The notes under the pieces were generated by a model. That model saw only the letters and a list, made by a program, of their open reading frames with translations. It did no database searches and had not been told where the DNA came from. Shown here in pieces: positions 54,270-63,711 of a stretch of DNA of 64,000 nt. Source of the stretch: JBGAHD01 sp044226395 (GTDB taxonomy: Bacteria > Pseudomonadota > Gammaproteobacteria > Xanthomonadales > Ahniellaceae); NCBI GenBank assembly GCA_044226395.1, contig JBGAHD010000002.1:310001-374000 (forward strand), read 5' to 3'. The first letter of the stretch is position 1; every line of letters begins with the position of its first letter. The translations under genes and the position numbers were made by a program.

Positions 54270-55073
54270 ATGACACAAGCACGCGTGCTGATCACCGGGG
54301 CGGGCTCGGGCCTGGGCCGGGCCCTGGCCAAGCGCTACGCGCGCGCGGGTTACGCCGTGGCCGTGGCCGACATCCATCTGGGCCGCGCCGAGGAGACCGT
54401 GGCCGAACTCGGCGGCGATCCGCACTTGGCCTTGCCCGTCGACGTGGGCAACGACACGTCGGTGGCCCAGTTGCGCGACGCGCTCAACGCGCGCTGGAAC
54501 AGCCTCGACGTGTTGATCAACAACGCGGGCGTGGCCTCGGGCGGCAGTCTGATCGACTCGACCATGGACGAGTGGCAGTGGATGCTCAACATCAACCTGC
54601 TCGGCGTGGTGCGCGGCTGCAAGGCGTTCTTGCCCGACATGCTGGGCCGTGGTCGCGGCCAGATCATCAACATCGCCTCGTTCGCGGGTCTGGCCGCCGC
54701 GCCGCAGATCATGACTTATGGCGTGGCCAAGGCCGGCGTCGTGACCTTGTCGGAACAATTGCGCGCCGAGGTGCACGCGCGCGGCATCATCGTTTCCGTG
54801 GTCTGTCCCTCGTTCTTTCCGACCAATCTGTGCGAGAACTTCCGCGGCGACGAACGCATGAAGCAAACCGCGACGCGCCTGATGGAGAAAGCCAAGGTCA
54901 GCGCCGACGATGTCGCCAACGTGATCTTCGAGCAAGCGCGCAAGGGCGCGCCGCTGATCCTGCCCACGGGCGACGAGGCTTGGCGCTGGCGACTCAAGCG
55001 CTTCTTGCCGAACTTCTACTTCAAGCAATTGTTGAAACTCACGCGCTCGCGCGGCGAGGCGACCCGAGGCTGA
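54270..55073 (+). CDS. SDR family oxidoreductase
   Basis: 267 residues. T-G-A-G-S-G-L-G cofactor loop, N-N-A-G, catalytic S in I-A-S-F-A-G and Y-G-V-A-K (Tyr..Lys). The C-terminal helical tail K-R-F-L-P-N-F-Y-F-K-Q-L-L-K may associate with membranes. GGAG ribosome site. The saccharopine-dehydrogenase-like gene starts 4 bases after its stop, so the two form an operon. Confidence 0.92.
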   Translation: MTQARVLITGAGSGLGRALAKRYARAGYAVAVADIHLGRAEETVAELGGDPHLALPVDVGNDTSVAQLRDALNARWNSLDVLINNAGVASGGSLIDSTMDEWQWMLNINLLGVVRGCKAFLPDMLGRGRGQIINIASFAGLAAAPQIMTYGVAKAGVVTLSEQLRAEVHARGIIVSVVCPSFFPTNLCENFRGDERMKQTATRLMEKAKVSADDVANVIFEQARKGAPLILPTGDEAWRWRLKRFLPNFYFKQLLKLTRSRGEATRG

Positions 55074-55077
55074 GCAC

Positions 55078-56124
55078 ATGAATGAATTGATGATCTATGG
55101 CGCCAACGGCTACACCGGCCAACTGACCCTCGTCGAAGCGGTCAAGCGCGGCATGAAACCCATCGTCGCCGGCCGCAATGCCGCCGCGGTGGAAGCACTG
55201 GCGCGCGAGCACGGCCTGCCCGCGCGCGTGTTCGATCTGTCCGACGTGGGCACGGCGAGCGTGGGGCTTTCGGGCGTGGGCACGGTGCTGCATTGCGCGG
55301 GGCCGTTTTCGGCCACGTGCGCGCCGATGCTCGAGGCGTGCTTGAAGCAAGGCACGAATTATCTCGACATCACGGGCGAAATCGACGTCTTCGCCCATTG
55401 TCATGCCCAGCACGAACGCGCGCGCGAGCGCGGCATCGTGGTGTTGCCGGGCTCGGGCTTCGACGTGGTGCCCACCGATTGCCTGGCCGCGATGTTGAAG
55501 CGCGAGCTGCCCGACGCGCGCGATCTCGTGCTCGCTTTCGAAGCCGGCGGTGGGCCCAGCCCGGGCACGGCCAAGACCAGCGTCGAAGGCATGGCCAAGG
55601 GCTGCCGCGTGCGTCGCGATGGCGTGCTCACGCGCGTGCCGCTGGCGTACAAGGACCGCGTGTTCGAGCGCGATGGTCAGCCGCGCACGGCGATGACCAT
55701 TCCCTGGGGCGATGTGTACACCTCGTACCTGTCGACCGGCATTCCCAATGTCGAGGTCTACATGGCCGTGCCGCCGGCCACGATCAAGCGCGTGCGGCGC
55801 ATGCGTTTGATCCAGCCCTTGCTGGGCTTCGGGCCAGTGCAGCGCTTCATGAAATCACGCGTGGAAGCCTCGGTGCGCGGACCCAGCGGCGAGCGTCGCG
55901 GCAAGAGCGGCGCGCACGTGTGGGGCGAAGTGCGCAATGCCGAGGGTCGCGAAGTGAAGTGGCAGTTGATCACGCCCAATGGCTATGACCTGACCGTGTT
56001 CGCCTCGCTGGCAATCGTCGAGCACGTCATGGGCAAGCGTCCGCCGGGCGGTTACTACACGCCCTCGCAATTGATGGGCGCGGAGTTCGTGCTGTCCCTG
56101 CCCGGCGTGAAGCTGGTGCGTTGA
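55078..56124 (+). CDS. Saccharopine-dehydrogenase-like NADP-binding protein (trans-acting enoyl reductase type)
   Basis: 348 residues. N-terminal Rossmann motif Y-G-A-N-G-Y-T-G and G-R-N-A-A-A, then Y-L-D-I-T-G-E and G-S-G-F-D-V-V-P-T-D-C. This group includes trans-acting enoyl reductases for lipid synthesis; lysine metabolism is unlikely here. With the preceding SDR it may reduce a hydrophobic acyl or polyketide intermediate (inference). Confidence 0.88.
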   Translation: MNELMIYGANGYTGQLTLVEAVKRGMKPIVAGRNAAAVEALAREHGLPARVFDLSDVGTASVGLSGVGTVLHCAGPFSATCAPMLEACLKQGTNYLDITGEIDVFAHCHAQHERARERGIVVLPGSGFDVVPTDCLAAMLKRELPDARDLVLAFEAGGGPSPGTAKTSVEGMAKGCRVRRDGVLTRVPLAYKDRVFERDGQPRTAMTIPWGDVYTSYLSTGIPNVEVYMAVPPATIKRVRRMRLIQPLLGFGPVQRFMKSRVEASVRGPSGERRGKSGAHVWGEVRNAEGREVKWQLITPNGYDLTVFASLAIVEHVMGKRPPGGYYTPSQLMGAEFVLSLPGVKLVR

Positions 56125-56142
56125 GGCGCGCCGTGGCGCGCG

Positions 56143-56673
56143 TCAGTGTGCGACGCGCTTGCGGAACAACACGTCGAAGGCCGGGTTCCAGGTCTTGCCG
56201 CCGTCCTTCGACATCTCCGCCGATTCGCGCACGCCATCGTCCTGCGCGCGCCACGTGATGCGTTGCGTGACCGTGCGGCCGTCGGCCAGATGCACATCGC
56301 CTTCGAGCACGATGGCGTCGCCGACCTGATTGCCGAAGATCATCATCAAGCCGCCGCGATTGGTCACCCACGTTTGCTGCCACTGCTGGCGCACGCCGTC
56401 ATAGCTCAGGATGCTGTCGCCGATCAGGCCGTCGGTCTGCTCGTAGAGTTCATGGATGGCGCAACCGCCCGCGATCGCTTCGACGCGCGCCCGCGCGATC
56501 GAGACGGTGCCGGGCGGATCGACTTCGAACGTGTCCCAATCGCCCAACCAGAAATCGAATTGCCGATAGACCGGCGCGGTGCACGGCTTCGGCGCGGGCG
56601 CGGGTTCGGCGGCCAGGGCCCAGGTCGGCGCTAGGGACAGGATCAAGAGTGCGAAGCGGGTGGCGATGCTCAT
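56143..56673 (-). CDS. DUF1579-like exported protein
   Basis: 176 residues with a signal peptide (to about residue 22). The segment R-Q-F-D-F-W-L-G-D-W-D-T-F is the hallmark of the DUF1579-like beta-barrel family. Other features: Y-D-G-V-R-Q-Q-W and D-G-G-K-T-W. The function is unknown, perhaps ligand binding in the periplasm. The GGGGAA ribosome site supports the ATG. Confidence 0.8.
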   Translation of the reverse strand: MSIATRFALLILSLAPTWALAAEPAPAPKPCTAPVYRQFDFWLGDWDTFEVDPPGTVSIARARVEAIAGGCAIHELYEQTDGLIGDSILSYDGVRQQWQQTWVTNRGGLMMIFGNQVGDAIVLEGDVHLADGRTVTQRITWRAQDDGVRESAEMSKDGGKTWNPAFDVLFRKRVAH

Positions 56674-56857
56674 GTGAATTCCCCAAGCGTGGACGCGTGA
56701 CGGCGCGGATCGCCGCGAAGACTCAGCGCCCGACCTTAGCGCGCCTCGTGTTCGAGGAACGCCGCGAGGCCATCGAATTCGACATTGACCGGATGCAAAG
56801 CCTGCGCATTTGCGCGCGAGCGCCTCGCGATGGGGTTTTTGCGACGTCGGAAATGAA

Positions 56858-56883
56858 GAAGGCCGGGCTTTCGCCCGGCCTTC
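56858..56883 (-). terminator. Terminator after the M35 peptidase gene
   Basis: GAAGGCCGGGC-TTTC-GCCCGGCCTTC, a perfect 11-bp stem with a 4-base loop, 24 bases past the stop at 56907 in the reading direction, followed by TTCATTT. The rest of 56674-56906 holds no supported gene. Confidence 0.75.
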
Positions 56884-56906
56884 CGTCTAACGCGACCGCG
56901 CCAGGA

Positions 56907-57977
56907 TCAATTCTGGAACGGGGTGTTCTCGGCGAAATACTCATGGCTGTCGGCATTGGCCACCGCGCGCGCCGGATTGGTGCGCGCGAGGTTCTTAGCC
57001 GCCGTCTGACCATAGGCATTGTCATCGGTGTTGGCGACCACGTCGAAGTGGCTGGTCTCGTGCACGATGGTGCCCGCGCGCGAATCCGTGCCGGTGTTCG
57101 GCGCCGACCAGAACGCATTGCACAGATAGATCTTGTACGGCTGCGTCGGATAGACGTAAGCGTACGAGCTGTCCGTGCACGAGCAATTGAACACCAGGGC
57201 GCGATTGTTCAACGCATCGCCGATGTTGGTGAAGTGCGAACGCACCGTGCTGTAGCGCGACGAGTTGTAAGTACCGAACCACGTCGTGTAGCGCGCGCCG
57301 GCCGTGCCCGCGTTGAGATAGCTGCTGGAGTTCGATGCATAGCCGCGCGCCGAGCTCAACGCCGTGTTGATCTGCGACTGACGCGTGTTGCTGCAGCTGA
57401 CGAAGGACACGGAGCCGGCCTTGAGCTGCTCGTACCACGAGTTGTCGACTTCGGGCGTGACATTGGCGCCGTCGACCCACACCAGGGTCGAAGCGGAATG
57501 CAGACGCTGCTGGACGGCCGCGCTCTTGGCGGTCTCGTTGTCGCGATCGAACACGAGGTTGGTCAGCTGCGTATCGACTTCGACCGCGTACTGGCCGGCC
57601 TGACGCATGTCATAGGCTTCGGTCAGATCGATCTTGGCGGTCAGCGTGGCGCCGGCCGGCACTTCGATGTAGTCGTTGGCGGTCGGCTGCGGGCGCTTGA
57701 CCAAGCGACCGACGTAGTCGACGGGCTTGCCATTCAAGCTCACGTTGAACAGATCGCCCTCGATGCCTTGCAGCGCGGTCTGATAGCGCAGCACGAAGGC
57801 CGATTCGGTGCCCGTGTTGGTCAGCACGTAGCGCAATTGGCCGGTGCCCGCGGCCGCCTTGTCTTGCAGCACGTCCACGCGCGCGGTCAGACCACCGGCC
57901 GAAGCCGCGCCCGACAGCGTCAACAGCAACAGTCCCCACACATTCCGTTGATCGATACGCACGATTGAATTCCCCAT
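56907..57977 (-). CDS. M35 (deuterolysin-type) secreted metalloendopeptidase
   Basis: 356 residues. Signal segment to about residue 28, a beta-sandwich prodomain-like half (about 30-150), then the aspzincin domain with zinc motif H306-E-T-S-H310 and the third-ligand region T-D-D-N-A-Y-G (317-323). Similar to Aeromonas peptidyl-Lys metalloendopeptidase. Should cleave extracellular proteins at Lys. A strong terminator follows. Confidence 0.92.
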   Translation of the reverse strand: MGNSIVRIDQRNVWGLLLLTLSGAASAGGLTARVDVLQDKAAAGTGQLRYVLTNTGTESAFVLRYQTALQGIEGDLFNVSLNGKPVDYVGRLVKRPQPTANDYIEVPAGATLTAKIDLTEAYDMRQAGQYAVEVDTQLTNLVFDRDNETAKSAAVQQRLHSASTLVWVDGANVTPEVDNSWYEQLKAGSVSFVSCSNTRQSQINTALSSARGYASNSSSYLNAGTAGARYTTWFGTYNSSRYSTVRSHFTNIGDALNNRALVFNCSCTDSSYAYVYPTQPYKIYLCNAFWSAPNTGTDSRAGTIVHETSHFDVVANTDDNAYGQTAAKNLARTNPARAVANADSHEYFAENTPFQN

Positions 57978-58178
57978 TCGAAAGAATGAACGTGGACCCC
58001 ACGGCAACAGGCGGCTGGCCGCTCGAAGAGCCGGCGAGTCGTCGTGCTTGGGATCCACCCCAGCGGTCGCGCGCCTCCCCAGGCCAACGACCGTGATCCG
58101 AACTTAGCGAGTCGCGCGCGCACCCGCAACAGGCGGTGCAGCAAGGATGAGCCCAGCGCGCGGCCGGGCCGCGCGCGC

Positions 58179-58206
58179 GTGACGGTCACCCGGCTTTGGG
58201 TAGAAT
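58179..58206 (+). promoter_or_regulatory. Predicted promoter of yqhA-like gene
   Basis: GTGACG (58179-58184), 16-base spacer, TAGAAT (58201-58206), 29 bases before the ATG. The -10 is good and the -35 weak. Confidence 0.4.
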
Positions 58207-58235
58207 CGCGGTTTTGCCGAAAGACCTTTCGAATC

Positions 58236-58874
58236 ATGGCCAACACGCCCGACGACCGTCATCAACGCCCGCTGGGCGCCCTGCCCGCGCTGATCTTTTC
58301 CTCGCGCTGGCTGCAGTTGCCGCTGTATCTCGGCCTGATCGTCGCGCAGGGCGTCTACGTCGTGCAGTTCCTGCGCGAGTTGGTGCATCTGCTCAAGGAA
58401 ACGTTCCACTTCGGCAGTGCGGACGTCGCGCCGGCGGTCGTCGCCGGTGGCCAAGAGGTCGTGGCGGCCGCGGCCGGACACAGCGCCGAAACCATGATCA
58501 TGCTCACCGTGCTGGGCCTGATCGACGTGGTGATGATTTCCAACCTGCTGGTGATGGTGATCGTTGGCGGTTACGAGACCTTCGTCTCGCGCCTGCGCCT
58601 GGAAGGCCATCCGGATCAACCCGAGTGGCTGTCGCACGTCAACGCGGCGGTGCTCAAGGTCAAGCTGGCCACGGCGATCATCGGCATCAGCTCGATCCAT
58701 CTGCTCAAGACTTTCATCGAGGCCGGCGCGCCCGATTCGCGCATGACCGATTCGGCGATCATGTGGCAGACCATCATTCACCTGACCTTCGTGGCCTCGG
58801 CCGTGGCGATCGCGTGGATCGATCGGCTGATGAGCCCCGCCACGCGCGCGCGTGGCGGCGATCACGGCGACTGA
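58236..58874 (+). CDS. YqhA/UPF0114 family membrane protein
   Basis: 212 residues with about four membrane helices (about 28-48, 84-106, 145-163, 177-196). The G-L-I-D-V-V-M-I-S-N-L-L-V-M-V-I-V-G-G-Y segment and E-T-F-V-S-R-L are hallmarks of UPF0114. Function unestablished. ATG at 58236 lacks a strong ribosome site. Confidence 0.93.
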   Translation: MANTPDDRHQRPLGALPALIFSSRWLQLPLYLGLIVAQGVYVVQFLRELVHLLKETFHFGSADVAPAVVAGGQEVVAAAAGHSAETMIMLTVLGLIDVVMISNLLVMVIVGGYETFVSRLRLEGHPDQPEWLSHVNAAVLKVKLATAIIGISSIHLLKTFIEAGAPDSRMTDSAIMWQTIIHLTFVASAVAIAWIDRLMSPATRARGGDHGD

Positions 58875-58880
58875 GGCGCG

Positions 58881-60287
58881 CTATTCGGCGCCCATGATGC
58901 CTTCGCGCGCGCGGCGCGCGTCGGCATCGTCGGACAAGCGCGTGCCCTCGCCGCGCGAATCGATGCCCAAGCGCGCGTAGGCCGGCGCGACGTCGGGGAA
59001 GTACGTGGCCTCGGCGTGCTCGCGGTACAGGCGCGTGAAGGTGTCGCCACCGACTTGACGATCGAGTTCGGCCAGGAAGTCGCGCACGTTCCAGCGACGC
59101 GGGGACGTAGCGCAGCAGCTCAGAAATCCGTTCAAGGCGATCTCGACCGAAGCCGGCTTGGCGCGCGCGCGCAGTTCCGTGTCGGCCAGCAGCATCAGGG
59201 CCGTGCCCGACCAGTAGGCGCGCATGTAGTGACCGCGTTCGCTCATCTCGACCGAGGTTTCGGTCAGCGACAGCGAGGCCGTGTCGGCGCGACCGCGCGC
59301 GAAGCCGGCGTCGAGTTCGGCCCAGCCCTCGCGCGCGGTCTGTCGCGCGCGCCGCGAGCGCACGACGTTCTGGAAATACGTGGCGATGCCCTCGGCGATC
59401 CAGCGGCCTTCGAGATCGAGATAGGGATGGATCACGTGGACCAATTCGTGATGCAGGGTCCACGCGTCGAGATAATCCTCGGCGCTGCGCGAGGGATCGA
59501 CGAAGAGCAAGATCCCGGTGCCGCCACCGCGAAAACTCTGACCGAAGGGCACGGCCTCGGATTGCGGACCGATCGGGATGGTCACGATCTGCGGATGGCG
59601 CTCGAACGCGCGCGGGAACAGCGCCGCGACATCGGTGACGGCGGCGCGAACGTAGTTTTCCAGCACCTGCCGGCGCGCGGGTTCGGTGACGCCGGTGATG
59701 GCCACGCGCACGCCGCCTTCGCCGGCATCGATGTCGAGCTCGGGAAAACGACCGATGGCGATGAGCGTGGGCCAGCCCACGGGCGTGGTGCCCAGACGAA
59801 ACCGTCGACGCGGCGCGGCGCCATCGACCGCCTGCCAGGGCACGGACACGGTGTAGCCGGCGGGCAGGTCGAAGCGAATCTCGGCATCGTCGGCCCGCGC
59901 GAGTTCACGCGGCCGCCACAACACGGCGTGCGGCGAGAACAGTCGATCGTCGCCGACGCGCCAGCCCAGGCCGCTCTGGCGCGCGCGGGTGATCGCGTCG
60001 AGATCGACGCGATAGCGCAGGCATTCGCCGGCGCGCCAGTGCGGCGCGATGAGCGTGTCGCCGCGACGCTGGAACTCGCCGCCGCTGGAGCGCTCGATCG
60101 CGTCGATGAAATCGCCAGCGCGTTCGTGATAGGCCTCGAAGCGACGCTCGGCGCGCGCGCTGGTCGTGCAGATCGACACCGCCAGGCGCGGGTCGTCGGG
60201 TTGGAACTTCACGTCGTAGGTCACGGCGGGCGCGGCCAGGGCCCACGATGGCGCGAGGAGCGCCGCTGCCAGTAGATTGCGCATCAT
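58881..60287 (-). CDS. Exported gluzincin-like peptidase
   Basis: 468 residues with a signal peptide (ends near ALAAP, about 19). Zinc motif H280-E-L-V-H284 and downstream E299 in W-I-A-E-G-I-A-T-Y match the HExxH...E gluzincin (M1-like/peptidase MA) arrangement. No closer family recognised. ATG at 60287 follows TAGCCT (60294-60299, read leftward) by 6 bases. Six bases separate its stop from the yqhA-like gene stop. Confidence 0.8.
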   Translation of the reverse strand: MMRNLLAAALLAPSWALAAPAVTYDVKFQPDDPRLAVSICTTSARAERRFEAYHERAGDFIDAIERSSGGEFQRRGDTLIAPHWRAGECLRYRVDLDAITRARQSGLGWRVGDDRLFSPHAVLWRPRELARADDAEIRFDLPAGYTVSVPWQAVDGAAPRRRFRLGTTPVGWPTLIAIGRFPELDIDAGEGGVRVAITGVTEPARRQVLENYVRAAVTDVAALFPRAFERHPQIVTIPIGPQSEAVPFGQSFRGGGTGILLFVDPSRSAEDYLDAWTLHHELVHVIHPYLDLEGRWIAEGIATYFQNVVRSRRARQTAREGWAELDAGFARGRADTASLSLTETSVEMSERGHYMRAYWSGTALMLLADTELRARAKPASVEIALNGFLSCCATSPRRWNVRDFLAELDRQVGGDTFTRLYREHAEATYFPDVAPAYARLGIDSRGEGTRLSDDADARRAREGIMGAE

Positions 60288-60354
60288 GGGCCGAGGCTAG
60301 CCCAAGGTCGCGGCGTCTGTCATGCGTCGCGAGTCACGCCGACGAAGGAGTGCG

Positions 60355-61419
60355 ATGAACGCGCAGGTCGAGCCCACGCGGCTGATCGTCGAAGGCGACG
60401 AACTCTACGCCGCCATGCTCGCCGACATCGCCGCGGCGCGGGCGACCGTGCGCATGGAAAGCTACATCTTCGCCGATGACGAGATCGGCGCGCGCTTCGT
60501 CGAGGCCTTGATCGAGCGCGCGCGCGCGGGTCTCAAGGTCTGGCTGCGCGTGGACGCGGCCGGCTCCTTCGGCGTGCTGCCGCGCGCCACCGATCGACGC
60601 CTGATCGAGGCCGGCGTGCGCGTGACGCGCTGTCATCGCTGGCGGCTGTCGCGCTTCTGGGAATTTCAGCGGCGCAATCATCGCAAGCTCCTGGTGGTCG
60701 ACGACACGGTCGCCTACCTGGGCGGCTACAACATCCATCGCGAGAACTCGCGCGCGGTGTTCGGCGAAGGCCGCTGGCGCGACACGCACGCGCGCCTGAC
60801 CGGCCCGGTGGTGGCCGATGCAAGTCGTGCCTTCGACGTCTACGGCCGCCGCTACGTGCGGCCGATCCTGCGGGAGGAAGCCTGGGTCGTGAGCAACCGC
60901 GGCGTGCGCGGGCGCTTGCTCTGGCATCGGCTGTTGCGCCTGCGCCTGAGCACGGCGCGCAGCCGCATCTGGCTGACCACGCCCTACTTCGTGCCGGATA
61001 TCTCGACGCAGCGCGCGCTGTGCGGCGCGGCGCGGCGCGGGGTCGATGTGCGCGTGCTGGTGCCGGCCTTGAGCGATGTGCGGCTGGCGCAGTGGGCGGC
61101 GCGCGCGGCGTATTCGCGTCTGTTGGCGGCGGGCGCGCGCATCTTCGAGTATCAGCCGCGCGTGCTGCACGCCAAGACCCTGGTGGTCGACGGTGCCTGG
61201 GGCTATGTCGGCACGGCCAATTTCGACTATCGCAGTTTCTTCATCAACGACGAGATCAACGCCGTGTTCGGCGACCTCGCCATCGTCGATGCCCTGGCCG
61301 CGCAGTTCGAGAACGATCTGCGCCTGTCGAGCGAGATCCACGTGCGTCCCTGGAGTCGCCGCCCCTGGTCGGCCGTGGCCGCCGAGGCCGTGGGCTGGTG
61401 GGCGCGCAAGTGGTTGTGA
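60355..61419 (+). CDS. Phospholipase D-family phosphatidyltransferase, cardiolipin synthase-like
   Basis: 354 residues with two HKD motifs: H109-x-K111-x4-D116 in the first half and H272-x-K274-x4-D279 in the second. It lacks N-terminal membrane helices, resembling ClsB. Joins phospholipids to make cardiolipin, or hydrolyses a phosphodiester. GAAGGAG ribosome site sets the ATG at 60355. Confidence 0.9.
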   Translation: MNAQVEPTRLIVEGDELYAAMLADIAAARATVRMESYIFADDEIGARFVEALIERARAGLKVWLRVDAAGSFGVLPRATDRRLIEAGVRVTRCHRWRLSRFWEFQRRNHRKLLVVDDTVAYLGGYNIHRENSRAVFGEGRWRDTHARLTGPVVADASRAFDVYGRRYVRPILREEAWVVSNRGVRGRLLWHRLLRLRLSTARSRIWLTTPYFVPDISTQRALCGAARRGVDVRVLVPALSDVRLAQWAARAAYSRLLAAGARIFEYQPRVLHAKTLVVDGAWGYVGTANFDYRSFFINDEINAVFGDLAIVDALAAQFENDLRLSSEIHVRPWSRRPWSAVAAEAVGWWARKWL

Positions 61420-61444
61420 ACGCGGCCACGACCACGCGCCCGGC

Positions 61445-61450
61445 TACAAT
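61445..61450 (+). promoter_or_regulatory. -10 element placing the start at the uvrD ATG
   Basis: TACAAT is followed by 6 bases then ATG; no Shine-Dalgarno is present. This is the cleanest example of the window's leaderless-like start pattern. Confidence 0.5.
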
Positions 61451-61456
61451 GGCGCG

Positions 61457-63655
61457 ATGGATGTCTCTTACCTGATCGACGCGCTCAATCCCGCGCAACG
61501 CGAAGCCGTGACCGCCCCGCAGGGGCATTACCTGGTGCTGGCTGGCGCGGGCTCGGGCAAGACCCGCGTGCTCACGCACCGCATCGGCTGGCTGACCGAA
61601 GTCGAGCGCGCCGCGCCGTGGAGCGTGCTCGCGGTGACCTTCACCAACAAGGCCGCGGGCGAGATGCGCGCGCGCACCGAATCGCTGTTGCGTCGCGACG
61701 GGCGCGGGCTGTCGGTCGGCACCTTTCACGGCATCGCGCATCGCTTGCTGCGTCAGCATTGGCGCGAGGCTGGTCTGCCCGACACGTTTCAGATTCTCGA
61801 CGCCGACGATCAGCAGCGCCTGGTCAAGCGCACGATCCAGGGCCTGGGCCTGGACGAATCGCGCTTTCCGCCGCGTCAGCAGACTTGGTTCATCAACAGC
61901 CACAAGGACGAGGGCAAGCGCCCCGACGCGCTCGAGGCCGGTAACAATCCGGTGCTGCGCGCGCAGATCGACATCTACAAGGCGTACGAGGACGCGTGTC
62001 GTCGCGGTGGGCTGGTTGATTTCGCGGAACTGCTGCTGCGCATTCACGAGACCTTGCTCAACAACGACGCCTTGCTCGCGCATTATCGTCAGCGTTACGA
62101 GCATCTGCTGATCGATGAGTTCCAGGACACCAATACCGTGCAGTACGCCTTCGTGCGGCTGCTCGCGGGTCAGCACGGACGTGTGTTCGTGGTCGGCGAC
62201 GACGATCAGGCGATTTATGGCTGGCGTGGCGCCAAGGTCGAGAACGTGCAGCAGTTCCTGCGCGATTTTCCCGGCGCGCGCACGCTGCGCCTGGAACAGA
62301 ACTATCGCTCGACCGCCAACATCCTCAATGCCGCGAACGCGGTCATCGCCAACAATCCGAGTCGTCTGGGCAAGGCCTTGTGGACGGATTCCGGCGCGGG
62401 CGAGCCGATCGATCTCTACGCCGCGTTCAATGGCGAGGACGAGGCGCGCTACGTGGTCGAGCGGATCAAGCAATGGATTCGCGACGGGGGTCGCGGCGCC
62501 GATTGCGCGATCCTGTATCGCTCCAACGCGCAATCGCGCTTGTTCGAAGAACAATTGCTGATCGACGATATTCGCTATCGCGTCTACGGCGGCCTGCGCT
62601 TCTTCGAGCGCGCGGAAATCAAGGACGCCCTGGCCTATCTGCGCCTGACCGCCTCGCGTCACGACGATGCCGCTTTCGAGCGCGCGGTCAACACGCCACC
62701 GCGCGGCATCGGCGATCGCACGGTCGAGTCGCTGCGTCAGATGGCGCGCACCGAAGGCATGTCGATGTGGGACGCGTGCCTGCGCGAGCTGCTGCAAGGT
62801 CAGCTCGGCGGTCGCGCCAAGACCGCGCTGCGCGGCTTCGTCGAGCTGATCGAGAACCTGGCGCGCGAAAGCGAAACGCTGACGCTGGCCGAACGCTTCT
62901 CGCACGCGATCGAACGCTCGGGACTGAAACCCTATTACGAAGCCGATTCCAAGGGACTGGCGGAATCGCGCGTGGACAACCTCGATGAGTTGATCAACGT
63001 CGCCAGCCGTTTCGTGCTGACCAGCGAGGATCAAGCCGCGGGCTTGAACGAACTCACGGCGTTTCTCGCCTCTGCCGCGCTCGAAGCCGGCGAAGGCGAG
63101 GGCGAATCCTGGGAAGACTGCGTGCAGCTGATGACCCTGCATTCGGCCAAGGGCTTGGAGTTTCCGCTGGTGTTCCTGGTCGGGCTCGAGGATGGCTTGT
63201 TTCCCAGTCAGCGTTCGCTCGACGAACCCGGACGATTGGAGGAAGAACGACGACTCGCCTACGTCGGCATCACGCGCGCGCGGCAGAAGCTGGTGCTGTG
63301 CTACGGCGAATCGCGGCGCTTGCATGGCATGGACAGCTACAACCGGCCTTCGCGCTTTCTCGGCGAGTTGCCCAACGAAGTACTGCGTGAAGTGCGACCT
63401 CGCGCGCAAGTGGCGCGACCGGCGAGCTTCGGTCGCAATGCCGAGGATTGGCTGGCGCAGCGGGGCATGGGCCGCGGCGGTTCGGATTCGGCCTTGCCGT
63501 TCAAATTGGGTCAGGCCGTGGGCCACGCCAAGTTTGGCGAAGGCGTGGTGACCGGCTTCGAAGGCGCGGGCGCGCACACCATCGTGGTGGTGAACTTCGC
63601 CGACGCGGGCACCAAGCGGCTGGTGCTGTCGTACGCGAACTTGCAAAGTCTCTAA
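61457..63655 (+). CDS. uvrD: DNA helicase II (UvrD/Rep superfamily 1)
   Basis: 732 residues. 3'-5' helicase in mismatch and nucleotide-excision repair. Walker A G32-S-G-K-T36, T-F-T-N-K-A, Walker B D-E-F-Q-D-T, G-D-D-D-Q-A-I-Y-G-W-R-G-A and motif VI V-G-I-T-R-A-R are all present. The C-terminus has the G-V-V-T-G-F tail typical of UvrD. The longer reading into the upstream gene is excluded because 61457 gives the conserved N-terminus. A terminator follows. Confidence 0.95.
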   Translation: MDVSYLIDALNPAQREAVTAPQGHYLVLAGAGSGKTRVLTHRIGWLTEVERAAPWSVLAVTFTNKAAGEMRARTESLLRRDGRGLSVGTFHGIAHRLLRQHWREAGLPDTFQILDADDQQRLVKRTIQGLGLDESRFPPRQQTWFINSHKDEGKRPDALEAGNNPVLRAQIDIYKAYEDACRRGGLVDFAELLLRIHETLLNNDALLAHYRQRYEHLLIDEFQDTNTVQYAFVRLLAGQHGRVFVVGDDDQAIYGWRGAKVENVQQFLRDFPGARTLRLEQNYRSTANILNAANAVIANNPSRLGKALWTDSGAGEPIDLYAAFNGEDEARYVVERIKQWIRDGGRGADCAILYRSNAQSRLFEEQLLIDDIRYRVYGGLRFFERAEIKDALAYLRLTASRHDDAAFERAVNTPPRGIGDRTVESLRQMARTEGMSMWDACLRELLQGQLGGRAKTALRGFVELIENLARESETLTLAERFSHAIERSGLKPYYEADSKGLAESRVDNLDELINVASRFVLTSEDQAAGLNELTAFLASAALEAGEGEGESWEDCVQLMTLHSAKGLEFPLVFLVGLEDGLFPSQRSLDEPGRLEEERRLAYVGITRARQKLVLCYGESRRLHGMDSYNRPSRFLGELPNEVLREVRPRAQVARPASFGRNAEDWLAQRGMGRGGSDSALPFKLGQAVGHAKFGEGVVTGFEGAGAHTIVVVNFADAGTKRLVLSYANLQSL

Positions 63656-63659
63656 AGCA

Positions 63660-63684
63660 GGACGGCCGCGCTAGGCGGCCGTCC
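63660..63684. terminator. Terminator between uvrD and the right-edge gene
   Basis: GGACGGCCGC-GCTAG-GCGGCCGTCC, perfect 10-bp stem, 5 bases past the uvrD stop. The converging gene ends at 63712, so it may serve both strands. Confidence 0.65.
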
Positions 63685-63711
63685 GATGTGGCGTGACGCG
63701 GATCGCGTCGA

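Noticed and set aside
61256..63646. 796-residue minus-strand frame antisense to uvrD
   Set aside because: Shadow frame; the plus-strand uvrD has every helicase motif.
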